Assembly (NCBI GenBank): GCA_947457935.1
Contig: CANGXP010000018.1
Location: forward strand, 1-34,899
DNA from: Alphaproteobacteria bacterium
GTDB lineage: Bacteria > Pseudomonadota > Alphaproteobacteria > JAJTHO01 > CANGXP01
Reading direction: 5' to 3'
DNA length: 34,899 bases
Under the pieces are notes generated by a model. The model had not been told where the DNA came from. It did no database searches and worked only from the letters and a program-made list of their open reading frames with translations. Below are positions 25,801-33,660 of this stretch, piece after piece. Positions within the stretch are counted from its first letter, which is position 1, and each line of letters starts with the position of its first letter. Position numbers and translations under genes: made by a program.

Positions 25801-25978
25801 AGAGGCGCGCAATAGTATTGGTATCATGCTGGTAACAGGTATGTTTATCGGCACACTCTTTACGTTGATTATTTTGCCTGCGTTGTATAGTCTTCTCGCA
25901 GAAGATAGACACGGCAAAGCCGCAGTTACGGAAGATGAGGAATTACCCAATGTTCGTGCGCATTTACCAACCCGCTAA
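22874..25978 (+). CDS. RND-family efflux pump, inner-membrane transporter (HAE1/AcrB type)
   Basis: This is a proton-driven exporter of 1034 residues with 12 membrane helices and two large periplasmic loops. The proton relay residues are visible: Asp408-Asp409 in VGLVVDDAIVVVEN (helix 4) and Lys920 in GLIAKNGILIVEFAK (helix 10). The start motif MSAEGRPNRFADMFVKMPVLA, ending in the first helix, and TLPGVQRVGFEG in the porter domain fit the MexF/MdtB/AcrB branch. It overlaps the adaptor gene by one base and the NDUFS4-like gene by 29 bases. Drug or solute specificity cannot be read from the sequence. Confidence 0.95.
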   Translation: MSAEGRPNRFADMFVKMPVLALVVNVALLLFGLRAVTDLPVQQYPRIESSSIVVTTIYIGASAENIRGFITTPIERAVSAISGVDYVESDSVAGLSTVTVRLKLNHPSTVALAEIGNRLDQIRNELPTESEPPTVQVVRADRPYATFYVSVTSDAMTPPQLTDYLTRNVQPKMTTLPGVQRVGFEGERPLAMRIWLNNDKMASFGISPQQVQDALVNNNFLAAVGQIKSGLVQVDLLANTDSRTVPEFEQLIVRQNANGTVRIKDIARVELGSEEPMARVRYNGKDAVYLSVWPLPGSNEINLAKALRKMVDEIRPTLPPTTEINIAYDGATYMENAIQEIFKTLAETVAIVGLVVFLFLGSFRTALVPLIAIPVSLISTTAIMLALGFSLNLLTLLAIVLAVGLVVDDAIVVVENVARLLREGKTRFQAALMSARQLFTPIIAMTITLAVVYAPIGLLTGLTGVLFKEFAFTLAIAVIMSGVVAVTLSPIMSARILPAGGRESRMANFVNHLFERVRRGYEGILDKILGARLPVIAFGVFITIMIAPLYLFSGKELAPVEDEGLIFIIGNAPPDASLDYTSEKMLEPLKIGEKLPEFGSMFQVITPSSAFGGYLLKPWHDRPRASQEIQPEVFGTFTGVAGLQLFALLPPALPGAGNYDVEMVVRGNASPEEMAGYAAKIVGAAFGSGVFMFADTDLKIDLPQVRISVDRERVADLGLDLADVGRQLGFLLAGNYVNRFNYEGRAYKVVPQIEKIDRSAATQLLDYKIQTPSGGIVTLASLVKIDVVAAPRKLTRFQQADSFRVFGGVIPGNTKDAALAKLEAAAKEILPAGFTIDYAGESRQIRQEGNTLLGTMAFAFTLIYLVLAAQFNSFRDPLVVLMGSVPLALGGALVFTFLGFTTINIYSQIGLITLIGLIAKNGILIVEFAKHQQEQGMTRQQAAREAALARLRPVLMTTAATIFGHLPLVFVSGAGAEARNSIGIMLVTGMFIGTLFTLIILPALYSLLAEDRHGKAAVTEDEELPNVRAHLPTR

Positions 25979-26243
25979 AACAGCGATGCAGTCAGGCAGG
26001 GCGAAAACAACACAATGGTTGTTAGAAGCCGTGCCAACACACCGAAAAAATCCTGAAAATTTAATGGGATGGATTAGTAGTAGCGACACGTTTTCAGAGA
26101 TAAAGCTGAAGTTTGACAGCAAAGAGGCTGCTATTGCTAAAGCGGAAAAAAATGGCTGGGAATATGAAGTTGTAGCCCCGCACAGCAAAAATTTTCGCCC
26201 CAAAAGTTATGCGGATAACTTTGCGTTTGGGCGCGTTCAGTAA
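25950..26243 (+). CDS. Complex I NDUFS4-like subunit (ETC_C1_NDUFA4 domain protein)
   Basis: This 97-residue protein is homologous to the accessory NADH:ubiquinone oxidoreductase subunit NDUFS4 (18 kDa), found in mitochondria and alphaproteobacteria. Typical family features are VRIYQPAKTAMQSGRAKT at the start, the GW(I/T)SS segment, the Lys/Glu-rich helix AAIAKAEKNGWEYEV and the final KSYADNFAFGR. The ATG at 25950 is chosen because the family begins here; it lies inside the last 29 bases of the pump gene. No nuo genes are in the window. The next gene starts on the last base of its stop. Confidence 0.92.
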   Translation: MFVRIYQPAKTAMQSGRAKTTQWLLEAVPTHRKNPENLMGWISSSDTFSEIKLKFDSKEAAIAKAEKNGWEYEVVAPHSKNFRPKSYADNFAFGRVQ

Positions 26244-26656
26244 TGCGGTTTGATGCATTCGCGCTGCAGCGTGTGGGGCATTGGCTGTATAAAAAACGCG
26301 TTCCACTGTTGCCTCATTGCATAGATTTTTTGATATTCTTGCTTTTTAATTCCAGTATTCCTCATAAAGTAGCCATCGGAAAAGGCAGCAAATGCGCCTA
26401 TCGGGGCATGAGTGTCCTTATTCACGAACGGGCGGTGATTGGCGAGAATGTTACGGTGGGGGCGCATGTTGTGATTGGCGGACGTGTTGGGTACAATGTT
26501 CCTGTGATAGAAGACGATGTGTTTATTTCCCCAAACGCTTGCATTATGGGCGATGTGCGGATTGGCAAAGGAAGCATTATTGGCGCAGGGGCGGTTGTGG
26601 TGCAGAGTTGCCCAGCCAATTCCCGCGTTGTTGCGCCGAAAGCGCGTCTTATCTAA
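26243..26656 (+). CDS. Hexapeptide-repeat acyltransferase (serine acetyltransferase-like)
   Basis: This 137-residue protein has a short helical lead (residues 8-35, LQRVGHWLYKKRVPLLPHCIDF type, hydrophobic) followed by left-handed beta-helix hexapeptide repeats (VAIGKG, AVIGEN, VTVGAH, VVIGGR, VRIGKG, SIIGAG). The layout resembles short CysE-type or polysaccharide-linked O-acetyltransferases, without the long N-terminal domain of classical CysE. A usual catalytic histidine would be the one in SVLIHERAVIG (near residue 61). The ATG shares its A with the previous stop (TAATG). The acceptor substrate is unknown. Confidence 0.82.
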   Translation: MRFDAFALQRVGHWLYKKRVPLLPHCIDFLIFLLFNSSIPHKVAIGKGSKCAYRGMSVLIHERAVIGENVTVGAHVVIGGRVGYNVPVIEDDVFISPNACIMGDVRIGKGSIIGAGAVVVQSCPANSRVVAPKARLI

Positions 26657-26673
26657 ATTGTCTTATCTAAATT
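26646..26673. repeat. Tandem 14-bp direct repeat before nfeD
   Basis: GTCTTATCTAAATT occurs twice in a row (26646-26659 and 26660-26673). The first copy contains the stop codon of the acyltransferase gene and the second runs into the TTGACA -35 box. It is either a slippage duplication or a pair of operator half-sites. Confidence 0.6.
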
Positions 26674-26699
26674 TGACAGTTTAGAAAAAATAGTATAGT
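26673..26699 (+). promoter_or_regulatory. Probable promoter of the nfeD-SPFH operon
   Basis: A perfect -35 TTGACA (26673-26678) is followed by TATAGT (26694-26699, spacing 15) or TAGTAT (26696-26701, spacing 17). The nfeD ATG is at 26724 with AAGG upstream, leaving a short leader. Confidence 0.5.
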
Positions 26700-26723
26700 A
26701 TATCACAAATTTAAGGTTGAACT

Positions 26724-27173
26724 ATGCTTCTTTCTCCGTCTCTCGTGTGGCTTGTCATCGGCATCGTTGCCATGTTGATTGAAATTCTGGCGATTATCCC
26801 TGGAATTGGGCTGTTATTCATCGGGTTAGCGGCACTCAGTGTCAGTATTCTGGTTACAACGGAAATGGGCGCGACTATCGGTCTCATTGGTCAATGTGTA
26901 TGGTTCTTCGGATTAACAGTTGTTTACGCTGTTGTATTGTGGAAGCCTTTGAAACGCTGGCGAATTTCTTCCGCAAAAGGCGAAACATATAACAACATGG
27001 TGGGCGATAAAGCCGTTGTGCTTGAAAATCCCTTGCAACAAGGCGTTATGGGTAAAGTCAGATGGTCGGGTACGGTGATGAATGCCAAGCTTTACCAAGA
27101 TGTTGTTACGGCTGCGGTTGATGCGACAGTTGAAATTGTTGCCGTTGAAGGCAATACTCTTATTGTAAAATAA
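26724..27173 (+). CDS. NfeD-family membrane protein
   Basis: This 149-residue protein has two or three membrane helices (about residues 6-27, 28-48 and 55-73) and a C-terminal OB-fold-like soluble domain (about 85-149, GDKAVVLENPLQQG and VRWSGTVMNAKL). This is the short NfeD (NfeD1b) type without the ClpP-like protease domain. It is followed after 17 bases by an SPFH-domain gene, the usual partner: NfeD proteins are thought to assist stomatin-like scaffolds in membrane microdomains. Confidence 0.9.
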   Translation: MLLSPSLVWLVIGIVAMLIEILAIIPGIGLLFIGLAALSVSILVTTEMGATIGLIGQCVWFFGLTVVYAVVLWKPLKRWRISSAKGETYNNMVGDKAVVLENPLQQGVMGKVRWSGTVMNAKLYQDVVTAAVDATVEIVAVEGNTLIVK

Positions 27174-27190
27174 AATTAAGGAGAACACAG

Positions 27191-28171
27191 ATGCTGCCTT
27201 TCGATCCCGCGACACTAATCATACTTATTTTTGTACTCCTCGCCTTTATGGGGGTGGTGAAAGGCGTGCGGATCGTGCCGCAACAAGAAGCGTGGATTGT
27301 TGAGAAGTTGGGGCGTTATGACCGAAAACTAGAACCGGGTCTCAATATTCTCGTGCCGTTTTATGAGCGCGTTGCCTACAAGCATTCTCTCAAAGAAACG
27401 GCATATGATGTGCATGAGCAAACGGCTATCACCCGCGATAACGTGACGTTATTATTAGACGGGGTGTTGTATTTGCGGGTTATCGATGCAACAGCTGCCT
27501 CTTACGGTGTAACAGATCCTATTTACGCGATGATTCAACTTGCGCAAACCACCATGCGTTCTGAAATTGGTAAACTGACGATGGATCAGACGTTTGAGGA
27601 GCGCGAAACGCTCAACCATAACATTGTTACCTCTATTAACCAAGCGGCGACAACATGGGGTGTGCAGTGTATGCGCTATGAAATTAAGAACATCACGCCG
27701 CCTGCAAGTGTGCTGCAAGCTATGGAATTACAAGTTGCAGCAGAACGTAAAAAACGCGCGCAGATCCTTGAGTCTGAAGGGAATCGCCAAGCGCAAATTA
27801 ACACGGCGGAAGGACAAAAACAGCAAGTGGTGTTGAACTCAGAAGCCGCATTGACGGATCAAGTGAACCGCGCCAAAGGGGAGGCGGAAGCTATACTCGC
27901 GGTTGCAGGGGCAACAGCAGAAGGATTGAGACAGGTTGCAAGCGCGCTTACCAGTGCAGGCGGCGTGGAAGCGATGAACCTGCGCGTTGCAGAACAGTAC
28001 GTTGAAGCATTCCGCCAGTTGGCACAAAAATCAACAACCGTGTTATTGCCCGCCAATACAGGGGATACTGCGAGCATGGTTGCCCAAGCCCTCACCGTGT
28101 TCAATCAACTGAAAGAAACAGGGCAAACACAGGTGACAAAAGGTGGCGCGGGATCGCCATGGAAGGGGTAA
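27191..28171 (+). CDS. SPFH/Band 7 (stomatin/QmcA-like) membrane protein
   Basis: This 326-residue protein has an N-terminal membrane segment (residues 6-25) and a SPFH domain (IVPQQEAWIVEKLGRYDRKL to about residue 190). A long Glu/Ala/Lys-rich coiled coil follows (190-255, ERKKRAQILESEGNRQAQ), and then the stomatin-type tail. The family forms oligomeric scaffolds in membranes and interacts with proteases such as FtsH in other bacteria. A strong AAGGAG sequence precedes the ATG. The stop codon lies inside the loop of the terminator that ends this operon. Confidence 0.92.
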   Translation: MLPFDPATLIILIFVLLAFMGVVKGVRIVPQQEAWIVEKLGRYDRKLEPGLNILVPFYERVAYKHSLKETAYDVHEQTAITRDNVTLLLDGVLYLRVIDATAASYGVTDPIYAMIQLAQTTMRSEIGKLTMDQTFEERETLNHNIVTSINQAATTWGVQCMRYEIKNITPPASVLQAMELQVAAERKKRAQILESEGNRQAQINTAEGQKQQVVLNSEAALTDQVNRAKGEAEAILAVAGATAEGLRQVASALTSAGGVEAMNLRVAEQYVEAFRQLAQKSTTVLLPANTGDTASMVAQALTVFNQLKETGQTQVTKGGAGSPWKG

Positions 28172-28201
28172 AAACCCCTTCCACGAAGTATTCGTTTTTT
28201 T
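28161..28201. terminator. Double-hairpin terminator after the SPFH gene
   Basis: GGAAGGGG (28161-28168) pairs perfectly with CCCCTTCC (28175-28182). Directly after it ACGAA-GTA-TTCGT (28183-28195) forms a second small stem followed by a run of T to 28201. The SPFH stop codon TAA is in the first loop. On the other strand it may also end transcription of the convergent lipoprotein gene, whose stop is at 28200. Confidence 0.8.
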
Positions 28202-28586
28202 AGGAATTACCCTTCGTCGTTTTTTGGTCGATAGGACGTAAAGGGATACTTACGTTGGTATCAAGCTTAAACATAGAGCCAGTAAGAAAATCGATAGCTA
28301 CCCCAACAGGAAGCCAAAGAATGTTTCCGCCAATAGTTGCCAAGAGACGCGGTTCACTATTAATGACACCAGCAGTTGGTTTGTATCCATCTTTTTCAGC
28401 AACGACAGTGTAGTCGCTTTTGCCTTTTAATGTAAAAATAGCGGGTGAAGTTTGAACTTGATTATCGATTCTAACTTCTGCGCCCGATGGAACGGTATCA
28501 ACAACTACAGTTTGTTTTGAAGGGGCTGTTATAGAGGCACAAGCCGTGGTTAACGAGAGAAGAGAAATAGCAAAAACTTTTTTCAT
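28200..28586 (-). CDS. Small lipoprotein with a PEGA-like domain
   Basis: This 128-residue protein has an N-terminal lipoprotein signal, KKVFAISLLSLTTAC, with the lipidated cysteine at residue 16. A PEGA-type beta domain follows (VVVDTVPSGAEVRIDNQVQ to YTVVAEKDGYKP, about residues 27-70), then a Gly/Leu-rich hydrophobic stretch (LLATIGGNILWLPVGVAIDFLTG, split here over about residues 82-105). That stretch is common in small outer-membrane lipoproteins of this kind. Function unknown. It converges on the SPFH gene across a shared terminator. Confidence 0.72.
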   Translation of the reverse strand: MKKVFAISLLSLTTACASITAPSKQTVVVDTVPSGAEVRIDNQVQTSPAIFTLKGKSDYTVVAEKDGYKPTAGVINSEPRLLATIGGNILWLPVGVAIDFLTGSMFKLDTNVSIPLRPIDQKTTKGNS

Positions 28587-28700
28587 CCTAAAAACCTTAT
28601 AATAGAGTTAACGTACTTCTTCTTACGAAACTTGTTTCACGTTTTCAATAAAGGCTTTAAACGCCATGCAATCAATAGGCTGCCTGTGCCTTTAAACACA

Positions 28701-29387
28701 CTAAACTGTTACAGTCTCACGCCGTAAAAACTTCCCCGCATCATCAAATATCAGTGCAACGGGCGTTGCTGTGGGGATTTCTACCGCTTGAATTTCTTCC
28801 TCATTCAGTTGCTCAATTTCTTTGATAAGGGCACGAATGCTATTGCCGTGGGCGACTAATAGAATCGTTTTGTTTGGCTGCATCAGCGGTTTAAGGATAG
28901 TATTGTAAAAAGGCGTAACCCGTGCCACAACATCTTTCAGGCTTTCAGTTGCGGGTAGTGTGAACGGAAACCCTGCAAAATTCGGGTGATTTTTCGGGTG
29001 ATGCTCGCTTGATTCAGGGAGCGGGGGCGGCGCAATATCATAACTCCGCCGCCAGATGTGCACTTGCTCTGTGCCGTATTTCTCGGCCGTTTCGGTTTTA
29101 TCCAGCCCCGTCAATCCGCCATAAAACCGTTCGATAATCTCGGGGCTTTCACTGGAAGGATACTCTTGTTCAATGCCTTGTTGCAAGATCGCAGCCGTTT
29201 TACGCGCCCGTTTTAGGGGAGAAACAAACGCTCTATCCACTACATACCCTGCTTTTTTCAAGGCTTTGCCCGCATTCAAGGCTTCTGTTTCGCCTTGAGG
29301 AGTGAGGTCAACATCCACCCAGCCTGTAAAGCGGTTTTCTAGGTTCCATTGGCTTTGTCCATGACGCACAAGCAAAAGTGTAATCAT
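28701..29387 (-). CDS. gpmA: 2,3-bisphosphoglycerate-dependent phosphoglycerate mutase
   Basis: GpmA interconverts 3- and 2-phosphoglycerate in glycolysis and gluconeogenesis. The 228-residue protein has the phosphohistidine motif LVRHGQSQWN (His9), NRFTGWVDVDLT, the ERFYGGLTGLDK segment and the second catalytic histidine in LLVAHGNSIRAL. The length is typical of the bacterial dPGM family. It is transcribed divergently from the exported protease gene, with only 42 bases between the start codons. Confidence 0.95.
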   Translation of the reverse strand: MITLLLVRHGQSQWNLENRFTGWVDVDLTPQGETEALNAGKALKKAGYVVDRAFVSPLKRARKTAAILQQGIEQEYPSSESPEIIERFYGGLTGLDKTETAEKYGTEQVHIWRRSYDIAPPPLPESSEHHPKNHPNFAGFPFTLPATESLKDVVARVTPFYNTILKPLMQPNKTILLVAHGNSIRALIKEIEQLNEEEIQAVEIPTATPVALIFDDAGKFLRRETVTV

Positions 29388-29429
29388 TTTGTAAATTCCA
29401 TTTTAATAAAAATCGTGTATAGTAGTGTG

Positions 29430-30359
29430 ATGCGAATTACAATTTCCCTCATCATTCTTTGTATTTTTAGCAGTGTTGCCGTTGCGCAGACTTCTAGCGT
29501 GAATTCAGGCAATGGTCAACCACCGCTCGCTATTTTCGGTCAGAACAGCGTGTTGAACAGTCTTGATCCTGCTTTGCGCGGGGTTGCGGCGTTTTTTTAT
29601 GATGGCAAAACGTATACAGATGCGCCGCGTTCTGCATCTTTGAATATAACGACAAACAAGATTGATCGTATCCAGCAAACAACAGCATTTCCATGGAACA
29701 CAGTCGGGTTTTTACGTATTGAAGATAACGGGGCGCAATATACCACCTGCACAGGGACTATGCTTGCCCCCCGTGTGGTGATTACTGCTGCGCACTGCTT
29801 TAAAGACGGCCAACAGGGCGAATTTGTGCTCGCACGAAACCGAACAGAGACACCATATCCTGCCGTGCCGATTCAGCGCGTGATGCTATTATCAGAATAT
29901 GAAAAGCAAAGTTTTAATAACAATTTTGATTTAGCGTTTGTAATTCTGGCGCGATCGCCCGTGCGCAATACCACAGGATTTGTGCCCGTGGGCGTGGTGC
30001 AGGATGCACATTTTCAGATGAGTCAAACAACCCCGTTGTTGTTGCTTGCGGCGGGTTATCCCACCCATTCTGAAACCAGCACAGAGGCAGGTAGTCTCAT
30101 GCTTTCTGCCACCACCACCTATCGCAATTCAAGTTTGCCTGATAAATCAAATCAATTCGAACATAAGGCATTTTCTAAAGAGGGTACTTCAGGTGGTGCA
30201 ATTTTCGCGCTTGACCCCGTCTATAATCAATTTGCACTTGTAGGAGTCATTTCCAGTCAACGAACGTGGCAAAATGGCGATGCATGGGCAGTCGGCATAA
30301 AAATTAATCCCTACGCACAGGCGCGAATTGCGGCGGTTGTAAGGCAGATACCGAATTAA
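29430..30359 (+). CDS. Exported trypsin-like serine protease (S1/V8-like)
   Basis: This 309-residue secreted protein has a signal peptide (residues 1-20, ending VAVAQ) and a chymotrypsin-fold triad: His122 in VITAAHCF, Asp167 in NNFDLAFV and Ser254 in EGTSGGAIF. Cys107 and Cys123 could form the disulfide near the histidine loop. The layout resembles the glutamyl-endopeptidase/trypsin-like group rather than HtrA: no PDZ domain follows. ATG 29430 is chosen because the signal peptide begins there. There is no Shine-Dalgarno, and a TATAGT at 29418-29423 sits only seven bases upstream. The 3' end overlaps thrS by four bases on the opposite strand. Confidence 0.85.
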   Translation: MRITISLIILCIFSSVAVAQTSSVNSGNGQPPLAIFGQNSVLNSLDPALRGVAAFFYDGKTYTDAPRSASLNITTNKIDRIQQTTAFPWNTVGFLRIEDNGAQYTTCTGTMLAPRVVITAAHCFKDGQQGEFVLARNRTETPYPAVPIQRVMLLSEYEKQSFNNNFDLAFVILARSPVRNTTGFVPVGVVQDAHFQMSQTTPLLLLAAGYPTHSETSTEAGSLMLSATTTYRNSSLPDKSNQFEHKAFSKEGTSGGAIFALDPVYNQFALVGVISSQRTWQNGDAWAVGIKINPYAQARIAAVVRQIPN

Positions 30360-32266
30360 GCAGGCAACGCCGCCTCACCCGCCACCTTCTCCAAGCACGC
30401 CTTTAAATCCACGATCTCTTGCCCTTGTGCGCCGAGTGTCCGCACGGCAACAGTCTTGGCTTCCATTTCATTTTTGCCAACTGCCCAGATGTAAGGGATT
30501 TTAGCAAGACTATGTTCGCGCACTTTGTAGCCAATCTTTTCGTTACGAATATCCGCCTCAGATTTTACTCCAAGTGTTGCCAGTTGTTTAACAATGGTTT
30601 GTACGTATTCATCCGCATCGGACGTGATCGAGGCCACCACCACCTGTAGCGGTGCGAGCCATAGCGGCAACTTACCTGCATAATGCTCTAGCAAGATACC
30701 AGTGAAGCGCTCTAATGATCCAAATAGGGCGCGATGCAGCATCACTGGGCGATGTTTTTGACCATCTTCCCCAATATAGGTTGCGCCAAGGCGTTCTGGT
30801 AAATTCAAATCCACCTGCAATGTGCCACACTGCCAGTCCCGCCCGATAGCGTCACGCAAGACAAACTCCAGTTTCGGGCCATAAAATGCACCTTCACCCG
30901 GATTGTAGCTATATGGCAGACCAGTGGCTTCCACCGCTTCTTTCAATGCAGCTTCCGATTTATCCCACACTGCATCACTGCCGACACGTTTTTCTGGACG
31001 ATCAGAGAATTTGATGCGTACGTCATGGAATCCAAAATCACGGTAAATTTTCAAAATCAGGTCGCAGACAACTTTACTTTCAACCGTAATCTGATCTTCC
31101 GTGCAGAAAATATGCGCGTCATCTTGCGTAAATGCCCGAACCCGCATGAGCCCATGCAATGCCCCAGAAGGTTCATAGCGATGGACTTTACCAAACTCAG
31201 CAATGCGCAGTGGTAAATCACGATAACTTTTAGTGCCCTGCTTATAAACCTGCACCCCACCAGGACAATTCATGGGCTTTAGAGCGTATACACGATCTTC
31301 TTTGGCCTGTGTGGTGAACATGTTTTCACCAAATTTTTCCCAATGGCCAGATGTCTCCCACAACGATCGATCCATAATATCGGGCGTGTTGATCTCCACA
31401 TATCCCGCCTTGACCTGCTCAGCACGCATGTAATTGATGAGCTTTTGGAACAGTGTCCAGCCTTTCGGATGCCAAAAAACAGAACCAGGTGCCTCTTGCT
31501 GAAAATGGAAGAGCCCCATTTGTTGCCCTAGCTTGCGGTGATCACGTTTTTCGGCTTCTTCCAGCATCGTTAAATGCGCCTGCAACTGCTCTTCCGTTGC
31601 CCAGGCCGTGCCATAAATGCGTTGCAGCATCGGGTTATTGGAATCGCCGCGCCAATACGCCCCAGCCAGTTTTGTGAGCTTAAACGCCGTGCCCAACTTG
31701 GCAGTCGACGGCAAGTGGGGGCCTCTGCACAAATCAATAAAATTGCCTTGCCGATAGAGGCTGATTTTCTGATTGCTCGGAATGCTGCTGATAATCTCTG
31801 CCTTGAAATGCTCGCCTTGTTTTTTGAAGAACTCAACGGCTGCGTCCCTGTCCCACTCCTCACGGGTGATGGCTTCACCACGCGCCACAATCTCTTTCAT
31901 ACGCTTTTCGATTTTGGTTAAATCTTCAGGCGTGAACGATGTTTCCCGATGAAAATCATAGTAAAAACCATGCTCAATGGCAGGGCCAATGGTCACTTGC
32001 GTTTCAGGATAGAGTTCTTTCACCGCTTCCGCCATCACGTGCGCTGCATCATGGCGCAAAATCTCGAGGGCTGCAGGATGGTCTTTGGTGAGTATTTCCA
32101 CCGCACTATCGCTTGCAATAACAAAACTCAAGTCTTTCTCTTCGCCATTCACTTTTATGGCAATCGCCGCTTTGGCAAGCGATTTGGAAATGCTTTCCGC
32201 CAAGGCTAAGCCAGAAACGGGGGCGGGGAATTCGCGGATGGAGGAATCGGGGAGGGTGATTTTCAT
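30356..32266 (-). CDS. thrS: Threonyl-tRNA synthetase
   Basis: ThrS charges tRNA-Thr. The 636-residue protein has an N-terminal TGS domain (residues 1-60), the SAD editing domain with [10 protein letters not shown] (from His72) and CRGPHLPST, the class II catalytic core with MNCPGG (zinc cysteine), [20 protein letters not shown] and [13 protein letters not shown], and a C-terminal anticodon-binding domain (about 535-636). The ATG at 32266 lies nine bases after the stop of the upstream nuclease gene on the same strand, so it may now be transcribed from the R-M operon. The first ~20 codons occur again, degenerate, at 34477-34641. Confidence 0.97.
   Translation of the reverse strand: MKITLPDSSIREFPAPVSGLALAESISKSLAKAAIAIKVNGEEKDLSFVIASDSAVEILTKDHPAALEILRHDAAHVMAEAVKELYPETQVTIGPAIEHGFYYDFHRETSFTPEDLTKIEKRMKEIVARGEAITREEWDRDAAVEFFKKQGEHFKAEIISSIPSNQKISLYRQGNFIDLCRGPHLPSTAKLGTAFKLTKLAGAYWRGDSNNPMLQRIYGTAWATEEQLQAHLTMLEEAEKRDHRKLGQQMGLFHFQQEAPGSVFWHPKGWTLFQKLINYMRAEQVKAGYVEINTPDIMDRSLWETSGHWEKFGENMFTTQAKEDRVYALKPMNCPGGVQVYKQGTKSYRDLPLRIAEFGKVHRYEPSGALHGLMRVRAFTQDDAHIFCTEDQITVESKVVCDLILKIYRDFGFHDVRIKFSDRPEKRVGSDAVWDKSEAALKEAVEATGLPYSYNPGEGAFYGPKLEFVLRDAIGRDWQCGTLQVDLNLPERLGATYIGEDGQKHRPVMLHRALFGSLERFTGILLEHYAGKLPLWLAPLQVVVASITSDADEYVQTIVKQLATLGVKSEADIRNEKIGYKVREHSLAKIPYIWAVGKNEMEAKTVAVRTLGAQGQEIVDLKACLEKVAGEAALPA
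32228..32266. repeat. Direct repeat: thrS 5' end, left copy
   Basis: The first 13 codons of thrS here match 34603-34641 with only two differences in 39 bases; the match then fades over about 20 more bases into the gene. Together the two copies flank the R-M and toxin-antitoxin genes in the same orientation. Confidence 0.8.
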
Positions 32267-32275
32267 TTTTAATAC

Positions 32276-32830
32276 TCAAGAATCAGAGGCAGAGGGTATA
32301 GGAAGCCCTAGTTTTTGCAGAGGAATATAGTTGAAATAGTAGTGGCACCCAACATGAATAATATAGTCTAAGACATCTTTATAAGCGGGCTTTCTGAACC
32401 AGTCATTCAGCAGATAAATATACTCAACTTCCACGTTAAGCGGCGCGAGCAAACGACGGTATTGCTTTTTCTTGAAGTCACAGGTTTGGAGTTTTTCATC
32501 AACGGAACCCTCAACTTGCTGAAACTTACACTCCACAATAAAAAAAGTATTGTTTGCGAGAACATATAAGCAATCATCAGGCAGAAGTTGCTTTGAAAGG
32601 ATTCCATTCCAAACAATCCCTTGTTCCGCGAGGTGTTTATAAAGTCCTTGCTTTCTAAAAATATGCCCCACCAGTTTTTCTTCAAAAAAAATGTACCATA
32701 CACTTTTATGATCGGCATGGAGCGTTACTTTGTATCCTGTAATAGACTGCAAAAAAGCGGCAAGCTCAGTCTTCCCCTCAAACCGTATGCCTGTTTGCGT
32801 GTTTGCCCCACCGATGCCGCCTCGTATCAT
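32276..32830 (-). CDS. Type II restriction endonuclease, PD-(D/E)XK family (putative)
   Basis: This 184-residue protein has a textbook PD-(D/E)XK nuclease core: Pro84-Asp85 in LLPDDCLYVL, a 14-residue strand-turn, then Glu100-Cys-Lys102 in FFIVECKFQQ, followed by a conserved-looking helix with EKLQTCDFKKKQYRRL. The start has a glycine-rich IRGGIGGANTQTGIRFE motif, seen in some small type II restriction enzymes. It overlaps the methyltransferase gene by four bases (ATGA) and is translated after it, as expected for a protective R-M order. Specificity is inferred only from the partner. Its stop is nine bases before thrS. Confidence 0.75.
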   Translation of the reverse strand: MIRGGIGGANTQTGIRFEGKTELAAFLQSITGYKVTLHADHKSVWYIFFEEKLVGHIFRKQGLYKHLAEQGIVWNGILSKQLLPDDCLYVLANNTFFIVECKFQQVEGSVDEKLQTCDFKKKQYRRLLAPLNVEVEYIYLLNDWFRKPAYKDVLDYIIHVGCHYYFNYIPLQKLGLPIPSASDS

Positions 32831-33624
32831 TCTGCTGCTACCTGCATTTGAATGTTACAAACATCTTTTAATCTTTGTGTCGCTTTTTCAAGGTATTCTG
32901 ATTCTTGCTCGAACCCCACAAATTTCCGTCCTAATTGTGCACAAACGACACCCGTTGTACCACTGCCACAAAAAGGATCCAAAACTAATGCCCCTGCAGT
33001 GGTGCTGGCTGTAATGATACGCGTTAGTAATGCTTCTGGTTTTTGCGCGGGATGCTTACCGTAGCGTTTTTCAAAAGGCTTTGGCGGAGAAATATACCAA
33101 ACGCTTTGCATTTGCTTGCCGCCATTCTCTTCTTTCATCGCAGGATAATCATAATAGTGCTTTGCTTTTTCTGACTTACGCGCCCAAATAATAGTTTCGT
33201 GCGCATGGGTGAAATAGCGACACGCTAAATTAGGCGGCGGGTTAATTTTATGCCAAGCAATATCGTTGAGTATTTTATATTCTAACGATTGCAGTGCGAA
33301 TCCCACACTATAAATATTATGCAGCGTTCCCGATACCCACAACGTGCCATCAGTTTTCAGCAAACGCTTACATGCCGCGAGCCACGCCATGTTAAATTGA
33401 TGCATTTCTTCCACAGTGGAAAGTTTATCCCAATCTCCTTTATTCACACTCACCATTTGCCCTGCTTGGCAGGTTATGCCACCATTGGATAAGAAATAGG
33501 GCGGATCGGCGAATATCATATCGAAACTCGCCTCAGGTAATGCCGCCATTAATGCTAAGCTATCCCCCTGATACAGGCGAATACTTTGGTTGGGAAAAGT
33601 AGCAAAGGGGTTTGAAAGTGTCAT
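32827..33624 (-). CDS. DNA adenine-N6 methyltransferase, beta class (DpnA-like)
   Basis: This 265-residue site-specific adenine methyltransferase has catalytic motif IV DPPY at residues 40-43, before the AdoMet motif I DPFCGSGTTG at 216-225. That is the beta-class order. The context IFADPPYFLSNGG..VSVNKGDWDK and SGTLHNIYSVG, with KINPPPNLACRYFTHAHETI, closely resembles DpnA-type (DpnII system) enzymes as I recall them, which would point to GATC, but this is not proven. It is the first gene of the R-M pair and also resembles CcrM-type beta methyltransferases in general plan, without the CcrM C-terminal extension. Confidence 0.9.
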   Translation of the reverse strand: MTLSNPFATFPNQSIRLYQGDSLALMAALPEASFDMIFADPPYFLSNGGITCQAGQMVSVNKGDWDKLSTVEEMHQFNMAWLAACKRLLKTDGTLWVSGTLHNIYSVGFALQSLEYKILNDIAWHKINPPPNLACRYFTHAHETIIWARKSEKAKHYYDYPAMKEENGGKQMQSVWYISPPKPFEKRYGKHPAQKPEALLTRIITASTTAGALVLDPFCGSGTTGVVCAQLGRKFVGFEQESEYLEKATQRLKDVCNIQMQVAAE

Positions 33625-33660
33625 ATCTCAGATATGCCAGTGTTTGTACGCTTGTACAAG
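33623..33660. promoter_or_regulatory. Palindromes at the start of the methyltransferase gene
   Basis: ATATCT-C-AGATAT (33623-33635) overlaps the methyltransferase start codon. Just upstream lies CTTGTACAAG (33651-33660), a perfect ten-base palindrome, with a further TTTGTAC at 33643-33649. Such symmetry over an R-M translation start could be the binding site of the methyltransferase itself or another autoregulator. The rest of the 196-bp gap to the toxin gene shows no convincing gene. Confidence 0.35.

Noticed and set aside
29389-29430. A leaderless transcript for the exported protease (TATAGT seven bases before the ATG, no Shine-Dalgarno).
   Set aside because: No acceptable -35 lies at 16-18 bases from the TATAGT, so the promoter call is too weak. 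Mentioned only in the gene entry.
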